Source of the DNA: Kineothrix sp. MB12-C1
GTDB taxonomy: Bacteria; Bacillota; Clostridia; Lachnospirales; Lachnospiraceae
Direction of reading: 5' to 3'
Assembly: GCF_030863805.1 (NCBI RefSeq)
Contig: NZ_CP132957.1
Coordinates: 1,364,001 to 1,428,000 of the forward strand
DNA length: 64,000 bases
Shown: piece after piece, positions 1 through 9,337 of the stretch
Layout: each line of letters begins with the position of its first letter
Position numbering within the stretch: position 1 is the stretch's first letter
The notes under the pieces: generated by a model
Seen by the model: only the letters and a program-made list of their open reading frames with translations
What the model was told of the DNA's origin: nothing
Database searches by the model: none
Made by a program: the position numbers and the translations under genes

Positions 1-416
1 TAATTGAGCGCCGCTTTCGAAGATGTCCTATTTTTCTGGATATTTTTTCTTTCAATCGTAAAATAACTCTTGGCAAGTTTATTATTTCTCGTTTCTTGCG
101 TCTGAATAGCTACACTTTTTTCCGTCACCTTGGTTATTAGTCCTTGTAGACGACTAATTTGGTTACTATATTTCTCTTTACCTACCGAAAGTTGCTCCTT
201 CACATGATTATACAAAGCTTCGAAACCTTCGTCTAACCGCTCTAGTTCTTCTATCAATAATTGCTTTTCATCAATACTAGCATCAAAAGCCTCTGCTGAC
301 ACCTCTTCTTTCTTCAGAAGATACTCCTGCTTTATACTCACGTCCTGTATACGAGATAGTATATCTATTTTTTTATATAGACTTTGCTCCAGAACTTGAA
401 GATAATTTTCTATCAT
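1..416 (-). CDS. Flagellar export chaperone-like coiled-coil protein (FliT/FlgN-like), 3' end beyond window
   Basis: The gene begins with ATG at 416, overlapping the fliS stop codon (ATGA-type overlap), and runs off the left edge of the window, so at least 138 codons are visible. The product is charged and helical (starts MIENYLQVLEQSL, then many Glu/Lys heptad-like stretches), with no membrane segment or signal peptide. Small helical proteins encoded directly after fliS are usually FliT- or FlgN-type export chaperones that hold FliD or hook-associated proteins before secretion. The assignment rests on position and composition; no diagnostic motif is visible. Translational coupling to fliS is likely. 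Confidence 0.6.
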   Translation of the reverse strand, partial: MIENYLQVLEQSLYKKIDILSRIQDVSIKQEYLLKKEEVSAEAFDASIDEKQLLIEELERLDEGFEALYNHVKEQLSVGKEKYSNQISRLQGLITKVTEKSVAIQTQETRNNKLAKSYFTIERKNIQKNRTSSKAALN

Positions 417-799
417 ACAGCTCCTTTTTCCTTATTCAAGCGCATAACTTCCTTCCATGTATCCCTTACTGAACGAAGATGTTCGCATATCTCTTCCAAG
501 ATAGCCACATCCTTCTTTACATTCGCTGCTACTAACCGCCTATCCAGATAGGAATAGATATTATCGAAGTCCTGAGCTACCGGATATTTCATATCTAATG
601 TTGTCCTAAGATATTCCACAATCTTCTCCGCCTTCACAATATTAGTATGTGCCTTACCCATATCTTTCTTCTCTATTGCTACTATAGCAATATTGCAGAA
701 CTTAATTGCCCCACTATATAACATAAGGGTCAATTCTGCCGGAGTAGCTGTCAGTACCTGATTATTATTATATTGCGTATATCCATTCGGTAAAGCCAT
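413..799 (-). CDS. fliS: Flagellin chaperone FliS
   Basis: A 128-residue protein, the usual FliS length, with the family's N-terminal pattern (NGYTQYNNNQVLTATPAELTLMLY; residues about 5-28) and the four-helix body that follows. FliS binds the C-terminus of flagellin in the cytoplasm, prevents premature polymerisation and delivers it to the export gate. Its ribosome site AGGAGG is formed by the last codons of fliD just upstream, so the two are translationally coupled. It is the third gene of the flaG-fliD-fliS set and overlaps the next gene. No flagellin gene lies in the window. Confidence 0.95.
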   Translation of the reverse strand: MALPNGYTQYNNNQVLTATPAELTLMLYSGAIKFCNIAIVAIEKKDMGKAHTNIVKAEKIVEYLRTTLDMKYPVAQDFDNIYSYLDRRLVAANVKKDVAILEEICEHLRSVRDTWKEVMRLNKEKGAV

Positions 800-802
800 A
801 CC

Positions 803-2869
803 CTACAAACCTCCTAGTAAACTCGATACAGCACTCTGATTAGACTGAAGCTTAGCTAACGCTGTCTCCATTGCTGAGAATTGTTTATAGTATCTATCCT
901 CCATAGCATTGAGCTTCTGCTCCAATGTCTTAATTCTAGTAGTATAGCTGTCATAATCCTCTTTCATCTTTTTATCATCATAAATTGAACCAAAGCTTCT
1001 TAAATCTGTACCTGCTGTCATTTTATTCAGATTACTATATAGACTCTGTGATAGTTGTGAAAAGAAAGCAATTACAGTATCCGAATCGGACGCAATCGCC
1101 GCCTTTAATTTATTTTCTTTTGTACTCGTATTACTATCATTTTCATCACCATCGATATGATAAGCACTCTTTTCATTATTCGCCGAGCTGAAATATCCTA
1201 ATGTTTCTATGCCAAAATCCGATAAATTCATTCTTTTTCCATTCACTTCCGTTCCGGCAAGCATAATACTTTTCAAACTAGAAGCAACAGTAGAAAGGTT
1301 AGAATCTCCCTTCAGGATAGCATCCTTAACCTTAGATTCCCATTTCTCTACTTCGGATTCTGACATCTCCTTCTTCTCTTCTTCCGTCAGCGGCTCATAG
1401 CCTTTCGCCCGATCCGCATTATAAAGCTTATCCATTTCATTTATTAAAGAATTATATTCCTTAATAAAATTGGTAATCATATTATAAATACCATCGGTAT
1501 CCTGTCTCGTCGTAAGGGTCGCTTCATCTCCCTCCTGTCCGAGCACCGTTATTGTAAGGCCATTCACTTCGAATACATTGCTGGTCGATGTATATTCCAC
1601 ACCATTTAATGTGATAGTTGCGTCTTGTCCGTCAATTCGTTTCATATCAGCATTCGTCGATGCGTTCGCTAATACCTCGATTGCCGATTCAATCTTGTCA
1701 TTAACCATATCCGTCACTTCATCAATTAACGTATCACTCGCACTGATTCCATCTTCATCAAGATAAGACTCCACTTCAGCGAGCGAAGCTTCCGTAGCAG
1801 CAAGACTTGCCTTCGCCTTTTCATAAGAAGTCACATACGCCATTTCTTTCCGGAGCTCCGCAAGCGCTTCATTCTTCTCCGCTAATGCCGTCGCTTCAGG
1901 AGTTCCCTCTTCCGGCGTTCCTAAATTCTCGATTTCCGACTTCAAATCATCGATATCCGCCTGAAGCTTCGACTTCGTATCCGCATCATCTAAATTTCCT
2001 GTATAACCGTCCCTGGTATAATCGGTCTTAAGTTCCTGCAATTTCGTTTCTTGCTTTTCTTTCGTTTCGTTCAGACTCTTTTGCTGCTTTATGTAGGAAA
2101 CGAGACGTTTCGCCACTTCCGCATTGATAGTTGCCTCCTTATCCTCTTGAGTCATATCCGCATATTTCTTATATTCTTTCATGACAGCCGTATCTTCACC
2201 ATCGTCGCGAATACCATTATCGAAAATACCTAGCGCACTGAGAGCCGTAATGCCTTTTTTATTGGAAGCCGTAATGGAGAAGTCACCGTTTGTCCCGCTT
2301 GTAGTCGCTCCGATGAATAATCTTTGATTCTTTTCATCGAAGTTAGCATCCACACCGGCACTTTTCAATGCACTGACCAAACTCCCCATGGTCATATTCT
2401 CGGTAACCGTAATATCCGTAGTCTTTCCTCCTACCGTAACGCTAAAGGAACTTCCTGCTTCAATTTTATCACCATCTGCATCTGTTATATCTACCAACTT
2501 ACTACTCTTCGTATAACTACCACCATTCAACTTGGCTCCGGTCAAAAATCCAGCAGATGCCTTTCGGATAATCTTCAACTCCTGTGCTGCATTCATTGCA
2601 TTATCACTACTTACCACACTCGCTACAGATGAATCAGAAACAGAGGTTATCTTCTTGCTATAATCTGTTGAAAAACGCATATTATTAAGAGTAGTATTAA
2701 ACAACTTATATACCTTGCTATTCAAGTCCTTCCATGCATCCTGTTTCCACTGTAACTTTGTCTGCTGTTTCTTTACATTATCTACACTTATTCTTTTTGC
2801 CTTCATTAATTCCGAAATAATTGATTCTGTATCCAATCCGGAATTCATACCTGTAATTCTTATCGGCAT
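803..2869 (-). CDS. fliD: Flagellar filament cap protein FliD
   Basis: FliD (HAP2) forms the cap under which flagellin subunits fold at the filament tip. The N-terminus (ITGMNSGLDTESIISELM) and the C-terminus (about residues 640-688, ending in coiled-coil LEQKLNAMEDRYYKQFSAME followed by LLGGL) are typical FliD_N and FliD_C ends. At 688 residues it is longer than many homologues (B. subtilis FliD is about 500). The extra length lies mainly in residues about 235-400, a Glu/Lys/Ala-rich stretch predicted to be coiled coil, which is a surface-exposed variable region in this family. ATG is preceded by AGGAGG. It belongs to the flaG operon. Confidence 0.95.
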   Translation of the reverse strand: MPIRITGMNSGLDTESIISELMKAKRISVDNVKKQQTKLQWKQDAWKDLNSKVYKLFNTTLNNMRFSTDYSKKITSVSDSSVASVVSSDNAMNAAQELKIIRKASAGFLTGAKLNGGSYTKSSKLVDITDADGDKIEAGSSFSVTVGGKTTDITVTENMTMGSLVSALKSAGVDANFDEKNQRLFIGATTSGTNGDFSITASNKKGITALSALGIFDNGIRDDGEDTAVMKEYKKYADMTQEDKEATINAEVAKRLVSYIKQQKSLNETKEKQETKLQELKTDYTRDGYTGNLDDADTKSKLQADIDDLKSEIENLGTPEEGTPEATALAEKNEALAELRKEMAYVTSYEKAKASLAATEASLAEVESYLDEDGISASDTLIDEVTDMVNDKIESAIEVLANASTNADMKRIDGQDATITLNGVEYTSTSNVFEVNGLTITVLGQEGDEATLTTRQDTDGIYNMITNFIKEYNSLINEMDKLYNADRAKGYEPLTEEEKKEMSESEVEKWESKVKDAILKGDSNLSTVASSLKSIMLAGTEVNGKRMNLSDFGIETLGYFSSANNEKSAYHIDGDENDSNTSTKENKLKAAIASDSDTVIAFFSQLSQSLYSNLNKMTAGTDLRSFGSIYDDKKMKEDYDSYTTRIKTLEQKLNAMEDRYYKQFSAMETALAKLQSNQSAVSSLLGGL

Positions 2870-2881
2870 GCTACTTTCCTC

Positions 2882-3286
2882 CTATCTTTTCTCATCCACT
2901 AGAATACCTGCTAATTCCCATACCTTAGCGATCATATCCAAGGTCTCTTCCGGTGGATATTCCTTAATCAATTCTTTTGTATCTTTATCCACAATTTTAA
3001 TCATAACCCTATTAGTTCCTTCATGGATACCAAACACAGCTTCTGAATGGGGCATTTTTTTGTTAAGCTGTTCTACCGCCTTTTTAACTTTTTCGCTGTC
3101 TGACTGCCGCGCTTCTCTGCTATCAACGTCTGCATTCTGATTATCTGTCTTCACAGATGTACTAATATTGGCTGATGTTTCAGATGAGAAAACCTCCTTG
3201 TTCTCCGTGACCGACCTGGGCTCTGTCACACTCTGCGCCATCTGTGTCTGAATATTTCTAATATTCCCTACCGGTTCCATTGCCAT
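2882..3286 (-). CDS. flaG: FlaG family flagellar protein
   Basis: A 134-residue protein whose C-terminal half (residues about 65-130) carries the FlaG-domain pattern, including VEQLNKKMP, FGIHEGTNRVMIKIVDKDT and the EYPPEETLDMIAKV stretch. The N-terminal half is low-complexity and Ser/Thr-rich, as is normal. FlaG proteins influence filament length and cap function and are usually encoded with fliD. A longer frame from ATG at 3301 is possible, but GGAGGTGG then falls inside it; that sequence sits 7 bases before ATG at 3286, so the shorter start is preferred. First gene after a sigma-28-like promoter. Confidence 0.85.
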   Translation of the reverse strand: MAMEPVGNIRNIQTQMAQSVTEPRSVTENKEVFSSETSANISTSVKTDNQNADVDSREARQSDSEKVKKAVEQLNKKMPHSEAVFGIHEGTNRVMIKIVDKDTKELIKEYPPEETLDMIAKVWELAGILVDEKR

Positions 3287-3349
3287 TGTAACCACCTCCA
3301 TGTGATAATATGTTAAATTAGATATTTCTCTACTACATGCTTATTTATT

Positions 3350-3376
3350 ATATCGGATAAATTTGATAAAAACTTA
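3350..3376 (-). promoter_or_regulatory. Putative sigma-28 (SigD/FliA) promoter of the flaG-fliD-fliS operon
   Basis: Read on the minus strand, TAAG (3376-3373) is followed by 15 bases and TCCGATAT (3357-3350). The SigD consensus is TAAA-N15-GCCGATAT, so 10 of 12 positions match. It lies about 65 bases before flaG, the correct place for a class III flagellar operon. The match is seen in sequence; use by SigD is inferred. Confidence 0.7.
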
Positions 3377-3394
3377 GTCCCTTTTTCTAATATA

Positions 3395-3427
3395 AGCCTT
3401 GCAGCAAGTTCTCACCTGCCCAAGGCT
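3395..3427 (-). terminator. Strong hairpin downstream of csrA, possible terminator
   Basis: On the minus strand AGCCTTG pairs with CAAGGCT, and inside it GCAGGT pairs with ACTTGC around a GAGA (GNRA-type) loop, giving about 13 base pairs. It lies 35 bases past the csrA stop. The following run (TTATATTAG) is only moderately T-rich, so it could be a weak terminator or a structured processing or protein-binding site between csrA and the flaG promoter. Confidence 0.5.
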
Positions 3428-3461
3428 CATTATTTGCTAAAAATTAGTCTTAACTTCTAAA

Positions 3462-3680
3462 TTATCCCAATAACTTCTTCAACGCATCTACACCCTCGAC
3501 ATCCATAGATGCTTTGTTTTCATCCTGTATCTGAACGTACACCTCTTTACGGTATATAGGCACTTCCTTCGGTGCTGCAATTCCGATTTTCACTTGCTCG
3601 CCTTTGATTTCAAGTATTGTAATTTCAATGTTATTGTTAATAATCAAGGCTTCATTTTTCTTTCTCGATAAGGCTAACAT
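3462..3680 (-). CDS. csrA: Carbon storage regulator / translational repressor CsrA
   Basis: A 72-residue CsrA with the standard first strand MLALSRKKNEALIINNNIEI, the central VKIGIxAPKEVPIYRKEV segment and an extended C-terminus. It is an RNA-binding homodimer that recognises GGA motifs, often over ribosome sites. In Gram-positive flagellar operons it represses flagellin translation and is itself antagonised by FliW. ATG follows directly on the fliW stop codon, so the pair is translated together, matching the known fliW-csrA partner switch. No flagellin target is present in the window to test this. Confidence 0.97.
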   Translation of the reverse strand: MLALSRKKNEALIINNNIEITILEIKGEQVKIGIAAPKEVPIYRKEVYVQIQDENKASMDVEGVDALKKLLG

Positions 3681-4136
3681 CTATTCACCCGCTTTCTTTG
3701 CCTGAAGAATATCGTAAATAGGATATTTAACCTGATATTCATCTCCCTCTATGATTACCTGGCATGCTTTTTTGGCTCCTGCATTGATAACGATAGGGCC
3801 TCTTAGGTTCACAGACATCTTCGTAAGATCCCCGGGCACCGTAACAGTTACGAGTACAAGCAGTTCCTCGGGATTCAATTCACCTAACGGCTTAATCCAT
3901 TCTTCCTCAACTTCCGGGTTATAATCCTCCTTTATCAGCAGTGGATCCATAACCGGCATTGCAAAGGCAGGTTCCTGTATGGACTGCAGCCAATGAATAG
4001 AACCGGCTCCCGTTTCTTCATCGTGAATCATCGTAAACTCTGTCAAATCAGGAAAGCCTACAATCCCTTTGGGGAATGTAATAATCTTCTCTTCATCTAT
4101 CGTAATTTCACCAAATACCTTCGTCTGTATTATCAT
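3681..4136 (-). CDS. fliW: Flagellar assembly factor FliW
   Basis: A 151-residue FliW, recognised by the FGEITIDEEKIITFPKGIVGF start, the LQSIQEPAFAMPV stretch, and LVTVTVPGDLTKMSVNLRGPIVIN. FliW binds either flagellin or CsrA; when flagellin is exported, freed FliW sequesters CsrA and lifts translational repression. ATG is preceded by AAAAGGAGA. It sits between flgL and csrA in the flgM operon, the standard Firmicutes order. Confidence 0.96.
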   Translation of the reverse strand: MIIQTKVFGEITIDEEKIITFPKGIVGFPDLTEFTMIHDEETGAGSIHWLQSIQEPAFAMPVMDPLLIKEDYNPEVEEEWIKPLGELNPEELLVLVTVTVPGDLTKMSVNLRGPIVINAGAKKACQVIIEGDEYQVKYPIYDILQAKKAGE

Positions 4137-4147
4137 GGCTTCTCCTT

Positions 4148-5752
4148 TTAAATGTAATGCATCAATGAGTTCTGCAGAATCTTACTCGTCGCCATTAGGG
4201 CTGACTGATAAGAATAATTCATACTCGTAAGCTGTATCGTCACTTCTGTAATCTCCACATCCTCATTCGATGACTGTAATGTCTGGAATGTAGTCTTCTG
4301 AGTCATCAAACGGTTCGTGATTAAATCAAGACGGCTGCCCCTCGTACCATTATCCGTAATCGCCACATTCGTAGTGCTCAATGCTCCCTGAATCTTGGTG
4401 GTCAACCCTTCGAACATTTTCTGCATATTTTCACGAATATAGGTGTATGCTTTATCTGCCGCATCATAGGTAGCTTTTAAATTATCATACCCTGTCTGAC
4501 CTTCTTCCATACCATCCAGCATTCTCTTCAAATTCGTCCTGCTCTTATCGATTTCCTTCAGCGCTTCCAACGCATTCACCATATCATCAATATTTCTATC
4601 TATATCGAGAGTAAAGACTTCATCTGCTGTTGTGTTGATACGAATCTTCTGGTTATATCCTACATCGTATTGGATTACTTGGGAAACACCTTCTCTGGTT
4701 ATATAGTAATCATTGGGAGGTAGCGCCGTTTCATCTGCGTTTTTGTTATAATTATATTTTATTCCGTCTGCTGACTCACATGCAAAGTAATGTTGAGGAC
4801 GCAAATCCCCTTCCTTCCACGAGTCTTTCGTATAACTAATTCTTATCTCGGCATTCGAATCTACGAAGTTGGGAGAAGTATCATCCGTAATGTCATCATA
4901 TACCGCTTTCCCTATCAAAAGCTCTCCCGTCTCAGGAATCAACACTACTTTATCGGGATTATTAATAATATATTCATACGGATTCGGTGTTGCTGTCGAT
5001 GACATAGCTGTCACCGATGTTCCTGCCGGAAATAAAGGAGCCTCTGTCGGAGGAGTCGTCGTCTGATTCGTCACTTTTGTTAAATTAGCTGCACTGAATG
5101 CCGCAGCATCGGCTGATAAATTGTCATAAGACAATCGAATACGATAGATATTACTGTTCTCTATTGTAGTATCGCTGATTGCCGAGGTTGCCGGGTCATA
5201 ATTCTCCTTCGATATCCCCTTCAAAGCTCCTATATTCGTATAATTAATCGTATCGATAGCGGAAATATTAAGCTGTTCGGTAATCTTAAACTCTTCCTTT
5301 GTATCCTCCGTATAGGTCAGTGTAGTATCTGTACGGTATCCGGTAAATACATAGCGTCCGGCAAAGTCTACATTACCTGTTGCATAGAACTCATCTCTTA
5401 AAGATTTCAGCTGCGTAATGATGATTTCCAACGTATCTGCGCCCAGGTCCTTATTACTTCCCTTATTACTTTGCTCTATCATATTATAAATAACTTCTGT
5501 CGTTGTATTCAGAGCATCCGCGGTCACCTTAATCCAGCTTTCCGCATCGGGAGCATTTTTCTCATAATATTGCTTAATTTGGGATACATCGCTTCGAAGT
5601 CTTAACGCACGGATTGCAATAACAGGATCATCCGAAGGTCTCGTTATCTTCTTCTGTGTGGACATTTGCGTACTTAACTTATCTTGAAGCACTTTATTAT
5701 TATTAATATTATGCAAAGAGTTATTCTGCATAATTTTATTCGTCATTCTCAT
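4148..5752 (-). CDS. flgL: Flagellar hook-associated protein 3 FlgL
   Basis: FlgL joins the hook-filament junction to the filament. Flagellin-like N-terminal coiled coil (MTNKIMQNNSLHNINNNK, then QKKITRPSDDPVIAIRALRLRSDV, residues about 30-60) and C-terminal coiled coil (residues about 440-534, VEITEVTIQLTSMNYSYQSALMATSKIL) are both intact. The protein is 534 residues, against about 300 in many bacteria; the extra sequence is the central variable domain (about residues 150-400), which has Thr/Asp-rich surface segments. Start is one of two close ATG codons (5752 or 5746). It follows the second flgK after a 100-base gap in which no promoter was recognised. Confidence 0.94.
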   Translation of the reverse strand: MRMTNKIMQNNSLHNINNNKVLQDKLSTQMSTQKKITRPSDDPVIAIRALRLRSDVSQIKQYYEKNAPDAESWIKVTADALNTTTEVIYNMIEQSNKGSNKDLGADTLEIIITQLKSLRDEFYATGNVDFAGRYVFTGYRTDTTLTYTEDTKEEFKITEQLNISAIDTINYTNIGALKGISKENYDPATSAISDTTIENSNIYRIRLSYDNLSADAAAFSAANLTKVTNQTTTPPTEAPLFPAGTSVTAMSSTATPNPYEYIINNPDKVVLIPETGELLIGKAVYDDITDDTSPNFVDSNAEIRISYTKDSWKEGDLRPQHYFACESADGIKYNYNKNADETALPPNDYYITREGVSQVIQYDVGYNQKIRINTTADEVFTLDIDRNIDDMVNALEALKEIDKSRTNLKRMLDGMEEGQTGYDNLKATYDAADKAYTYIRENMQKMFEGLTTKIQGALSTTNVAITDNGTRGSRLDLITNRLMTQKTTFQTLQSSNEDVEITEVTIQLTSMNYSYQSALMATSKILQNSLMHYI

Positions 5753-5852
5753 CGTAACACCGTGCCTTTCTCCTGCTTATACATAGCTACCTGTCGAACT
5801 TTATAATTCCATACACACTTTCTCAGAAGAGAACTCATCATATGTGAAATTC

Positions 5853-7700
5853 CTATACTCCGGTTTCAAGTATCAGACGGTCGTAGATTTCCGTTAATAC
5901 CTGTACCATCTTAGATGAAAGGGTGTAGGCGTTCTGGAACTTTATCATATTCGTCGCTTCCTCATCCTCGTCCACACCGGAAATGGATGCTCTTTGATTC
6001 TCAATCGTTACCGCAATCCCAAAATAGGTATCATAGAAGGTATTCGCATTGCTGGCATTAAGAGCCACATCGGACAGAAGATTCTGCAAGAACTCGCTGG
6101 CTGTTGCATTGCGGAAGTTGAACTTCGTCTTATCGCTCAGTGTGGCGATTAACTCCGTGATCTTGCCGCATTCTTCCACACCTACCTCTTTGCTGGATCT
6201 TGTTCCGAGTAAGTCGGCATTGGCGAGCAGTTTATTGTTGATTTGGAGATTGAAGGCAGTCATCTCATAATAGCCCTTATCACTGCTAAGAAAATCATCC
6301 TTGTCATACTGCGAATCATTCGCGCTGCTTCCTGTCATTGCTTTTGCTGCGGTAAAAAGTATTTCACCTTCTTCACCTGTTGCTCCGAATCCACTCGCAA
6401 ATATTTCATTCACCTTAGCTGCAAAAGCACGGACGAATTCATTCATCTGAGATAAGTAGTAGGGAATTCCCTGATAGGAAATATTCTTACCTACTTCTGC
6501 TTCCTTTGCAATTTTAGAAGCATCGATAACGGAATCGCATTTTGCATCATCCATACGGAAAATATAAGTGGAATTCGCTTCATCGTATTCCCAAGATTTA
6601 TAATAATAAATCGTATTTCCTATAACAATACTTCCTCCCGTATCGGAAAGATTATTTTTGTCCATATTCTTCAGGTGTTCCTGCGTCACTTTGATCCTAA
6701 CTTCCGCATCCGCACCATCAGCCGTCCTTCCTACATTTGTTACAATTCCGGAAAACGCCTGACTATTATTGCCGTCACGCATCGCCACAAGGCCTTTTAG
6801 CGCTCCGCCCATAGCCGCATTATTTAAATTGAACTCATTGCCGTTATTCCAATAAATATCATACAGACCATCCGCGTCCGTCATATTGATTTTCTCATTT
6901 TTCGCTCTGGAACGGCATTCCAGCGTATTGAAATCATTGCCATTCACAAGCGGTTGTCCACCGGCGATAGATACGATAAATCTCGTTCCGCCAGTCTCTC
7001 TATTCGGATTGTTGGCATCCGTAACAGCCACTTCCTGAGTCTCAATATCTACGATTTCAGACAGCTCATCCAGCATCAAATCGCGTTTGTCACGCAACTC
7101 ATTCGCTGCAGCACCTGTCATTTCAATTACATTTATCTGCTTGTTCAATGTAGCTATTTCTGTAGCAATCGCGTTAATTCGATCCACTCTTATCTTAATC
7201 TCGGAGTTAATATCTTTCTGTAATTCTTTCAGGTTACCCGCTGTATTGTTGAAATATTCCGCCATGCTCTGTGCTGCTGCAATAAATTGTGCCTTGCTGT
7301 CCGTGGCGCTTGCTGCGGTAGACACTCCCTGTAATGTTGCCCAGAAAGCATCATAGATCGTTCCGAAACCCGAGATTCCATCATCATCCAGATACTGTTG
7401 AATCGTACCTGTATAATACTTCTTAACATCGTACTCACCAAGCGTCGTATTATTATTGCGAAACCGCATATCATAGTAGCTATCGCGGATACGCTCGATT
7501 GCCACCGTATCAACTCCGGCACCGGCACAGCCATATGTGGCAAATACGCGAAGAGCATCTGTAGCCTCCTGTGATACCGTTTGTCTGCTATATCCATCTG
7601 TATGTACGTTGGAAATATTATTTCCCGCCGTATTCAGTGCTGCATTCGCTGCCCGAAGTCCTGATGATGCGATTGTCAATCCGAAAAATTGTGATGGCAT
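5853..7700 (-). CDS. flgK: Flagellar hook-associated protein 1 FlgK, second copy
   Basis: A 615-residue FlgK/HAP1 homologue. The N-terminus (GLTIASSGLRAANAALNTAG, then NNISNVHTDGYSRQ) and C-terminus (SGVDEDEEATNMIKFQNAYT, ending in VLTEIYDRLILETGV) are the hook/rod-family coiled coils. HAP1 forms the first junction ring between hook and filament. It lies immediately downstream of another flgK (10-base gap) and shares only the conserved ends with it; the middle domains differ in length and sequence. Tandem flgK paralogues presumably build a mixed or two-layer junction, but this is inference. Confidence 0.93.
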   Translation of the reverse strand: MPSQFFGLTIASSGLRAANAALNTAGNNISNVHTDGYSRQTVSQEATDALRVFATYGCAGAGVDTVAIERIRDSYYDMRFRNNNTTLGEYDVKKYYTGTIQQYLDDDGISGFGTIYDAFWATLQGVSTAASATDSKAQFIAAAQSMAEYFNNTAGNLKELQKDINSEIKIRVDRINAIATEIATLNKQINVIEMTGAAANELRDKRDLMLDELSEIVDIETQEVAVTDANNPNRETGGTRFIVSIAGGQPLVNGNDFNTLECRSRAKNEKINMTDADGLYDIYWNNGNEFNLNNAAMGGALKGLVAMRDGNNSQAFSGIVTNVGRTADGADAEVRIKVTQEHLKNMDKNNLSDTGGSIVIGNTIYYYKSWEYDEANSTYIFRMDDAKCDSVIDASKIAKEAEVGKNISYQGIPYYLSQMNEFVRAFAAKVNEIFASGFGATGEEGEILFTAAKAMTGSSANDSQYDKDDFLSSDKGYYEMTAFNLQINNKLLANADLLGTRSSKEVGVEECGKITELIATLSDKTKFNFRNATASEFLQNLLSDVALNASNANTFYDTYFGIAVTIENQRASISGVDEDEEATNMIKFQNAYTLSSKMVQVLTEIYDRLILETGV

Positions 7701-7710
7701 CTACCTCACC

Positions 7711-9315
7711 TTACCTTCCTAATGTATTTAAAATATGTTCCATCATTTCGTTGATTACGTTAATATACCTGCTGGATGCATTATAAGCATTCTGGAACTT
7801 AATCATGAATTCCATTTCTTCATCCGAGGACACGCCTACAATCTGCTCTCTTGCGGAGAAAGCTTCATTTACCGTATTGACCTGCGCCGCCGCAATTGCT
7901 TTATTGGCTTCTCCAGTATTACTTATCTGGGAAATCAAGCTGGAATAATATTTCATCAAGTTCGTAGTTGTCTTAAGGTTAGGATTTAATGTATGCGTTT
8001 CTTCCGAAAAAGCCTTGATCAACTTACCTGTTGTTTCCTTGTCCTCTTTACCATCCGCAAGCCGGAAAGAAAGCTTGGCCGGGTCGGCTACAAGAGCTTC
8101 ATTTATAACAATATTTCCAATCGTAAATCCTACTGCTCCATCCGGCGAAATAACCTCAAACAGCTTATACGGATTACCATTCTCATCTTTCATATAATCA
8201 CTGTCCGGTTCGCTCAGCGCTGCTTCCTTCAATACATCATTGATTATCGTCGTAATCTTATTCACTAGCTGATCGAATTCCGCCTGTATATTCATAAGTA
8301 AAGACTGTGATATATTAGTATTGTAGTGATCTGCATCCTGTACATCGTGGTAAGTCGCACGTTTCTCGCCTCTGGCAAGCAATATCGCTCTCATGGAACC
8401 TATATCCGTATTGAGATCGGAGGAAATAATCTGTGTTGGGTCATACAATCTCGCTGCTTCCAAATCCAATGTCATCTCACCATAAGCATTGGGTTTGTAG
8501 GTCGCAAGCTGTGACCAATAAGGAGTATAGAATCCTGTGGACTTATCTTCGTATAATTCCAACTTGTTAACACTGTCCGATCTTACGAAATCCACGCCTT
8601 CGAACTTCACGGTCACAATGCCATACATATCTTCTTCATAGCTCATATTTCCCATCTTGGAAAGCTCGTCGAGAATTTGATTCCTTCTATCCCGTAAATC
8701 GTTGGCTTTTTCTATATTGCCCGATTCAATTTTCAATATTTGCTTGTTAATATCAACTAATTGCTGGCCATAATTGTTAATCGTATTGATATTATTCTTC
8801 ACTTGTATATTCAGGTTATCCTGCTGATCGCATAATCCCTGATAAATAAGACCTGCTCTTTGCAGAAATTCCGCACTGCGGGTCACAAATAAGTTCTGAT
8901 TCGTAAGCTTCAAAGGATCCTTGTCCAGTTCTTCGATCGCTGTCCAAAGGTTCTCTAAAGCTTCTGAGAATTCCACGCCTTGGAATTCACCGAACAAGTC
9001 CTCCATCTCCTCGATGACTTGTGTATTCGTCTCATAGAACGCACTGCGCCCTGATTCCTTGCGATATATTTTATCCAGAAATTGATCTCTGACTTGTTTT
9101 GTTTGGGAATAGAGTACGCCTAGACCTGTCTGTTGGTATGAAATAGCAGAAGCATTGACCGAGAGAATATTATAACTTCTCGTGCCGAGCTGGATTTGTT
9201 GTCTCGTATATCCTACGGTATCGACATTAGACATATTGTGCGCTGTTGTGTTGAGCGCATTTTGACTTGTTTGTAAGCCGGATGTACCGACATATAAGCT
9301 TCCAAATAATGACAT
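7711..9315 (-). CDS. flgK: Flagellar hook-associated protein 1 FlgK, first copy
   Basis: A 534-residue FlgK/HAP1 homologue with the N-terminal SLYVGTSGLQTSQNALNTTA and NMSNVDTVGYTRQ motifs, a long helical region (about 85-220) and the C-terminal GVSSDEEMEFMIKFQNAYNA signature. Its length is close to the usual FlgK length, so it is the likelier orthologue of the two tandem copies. The ATG is preceded by GAGG at about 10 bases. It follows flgN by 22 bases in the flgM-driven operon. Confidence 0.93.
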   Translation of the reverse strand: MSLFGSLYVGTSGLQTSQNALNTTAHNMSNVDTVGYTRQQIQLGTRSYNILSVNASAISYQQTGLGVLYSQTKQVRDQFLDKIYRKESGRSAFYETNTQVIEEMEDLFGEFQGVEFSEALENLWTAIEELDKDPLKLTNQNLFVTRSAEFLQRAGLIYQGLCDQQDNLNIQVKNNINTINNYGQQLVDINKQILKIESGNIEKANDLRDRRNQILDELSKMGNMSYEEDMYGIVTVKFEGVDFVRSDSVNKLELYEDKSTGFYTPYWSQLATYKPNAYGEMTLDLEAARLYDPTQIISSDLNTDIGSMRAILLARGEKRATYHDVQDADHYNTNISQSLLMNIQAEFDQLVNKITTIINDVLKEAALSEPDSDYMKDENGNPYKLFEVISPDGAVGFTIGNIVINEALVADPAKLSFRLADGKEDKETTGKLIKAFSEETHTLNPNLKTTTNLMKYYSSLISQISNTGEANKAIAAAQVNTVNEAFSAREQIVGVSSDEEMEFMIKFQNAYNASSRYINVINEMMEHILNTLGR

Positions 9316-9337
9316 ATGATATTACCTCGCCTTGGGA

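Noticed and set aside
7229-7597. A 122-codon minus-strand frame
   Set aside because: It is an out-of-phase reading of the flgK gene, which has full homology across this stretch.
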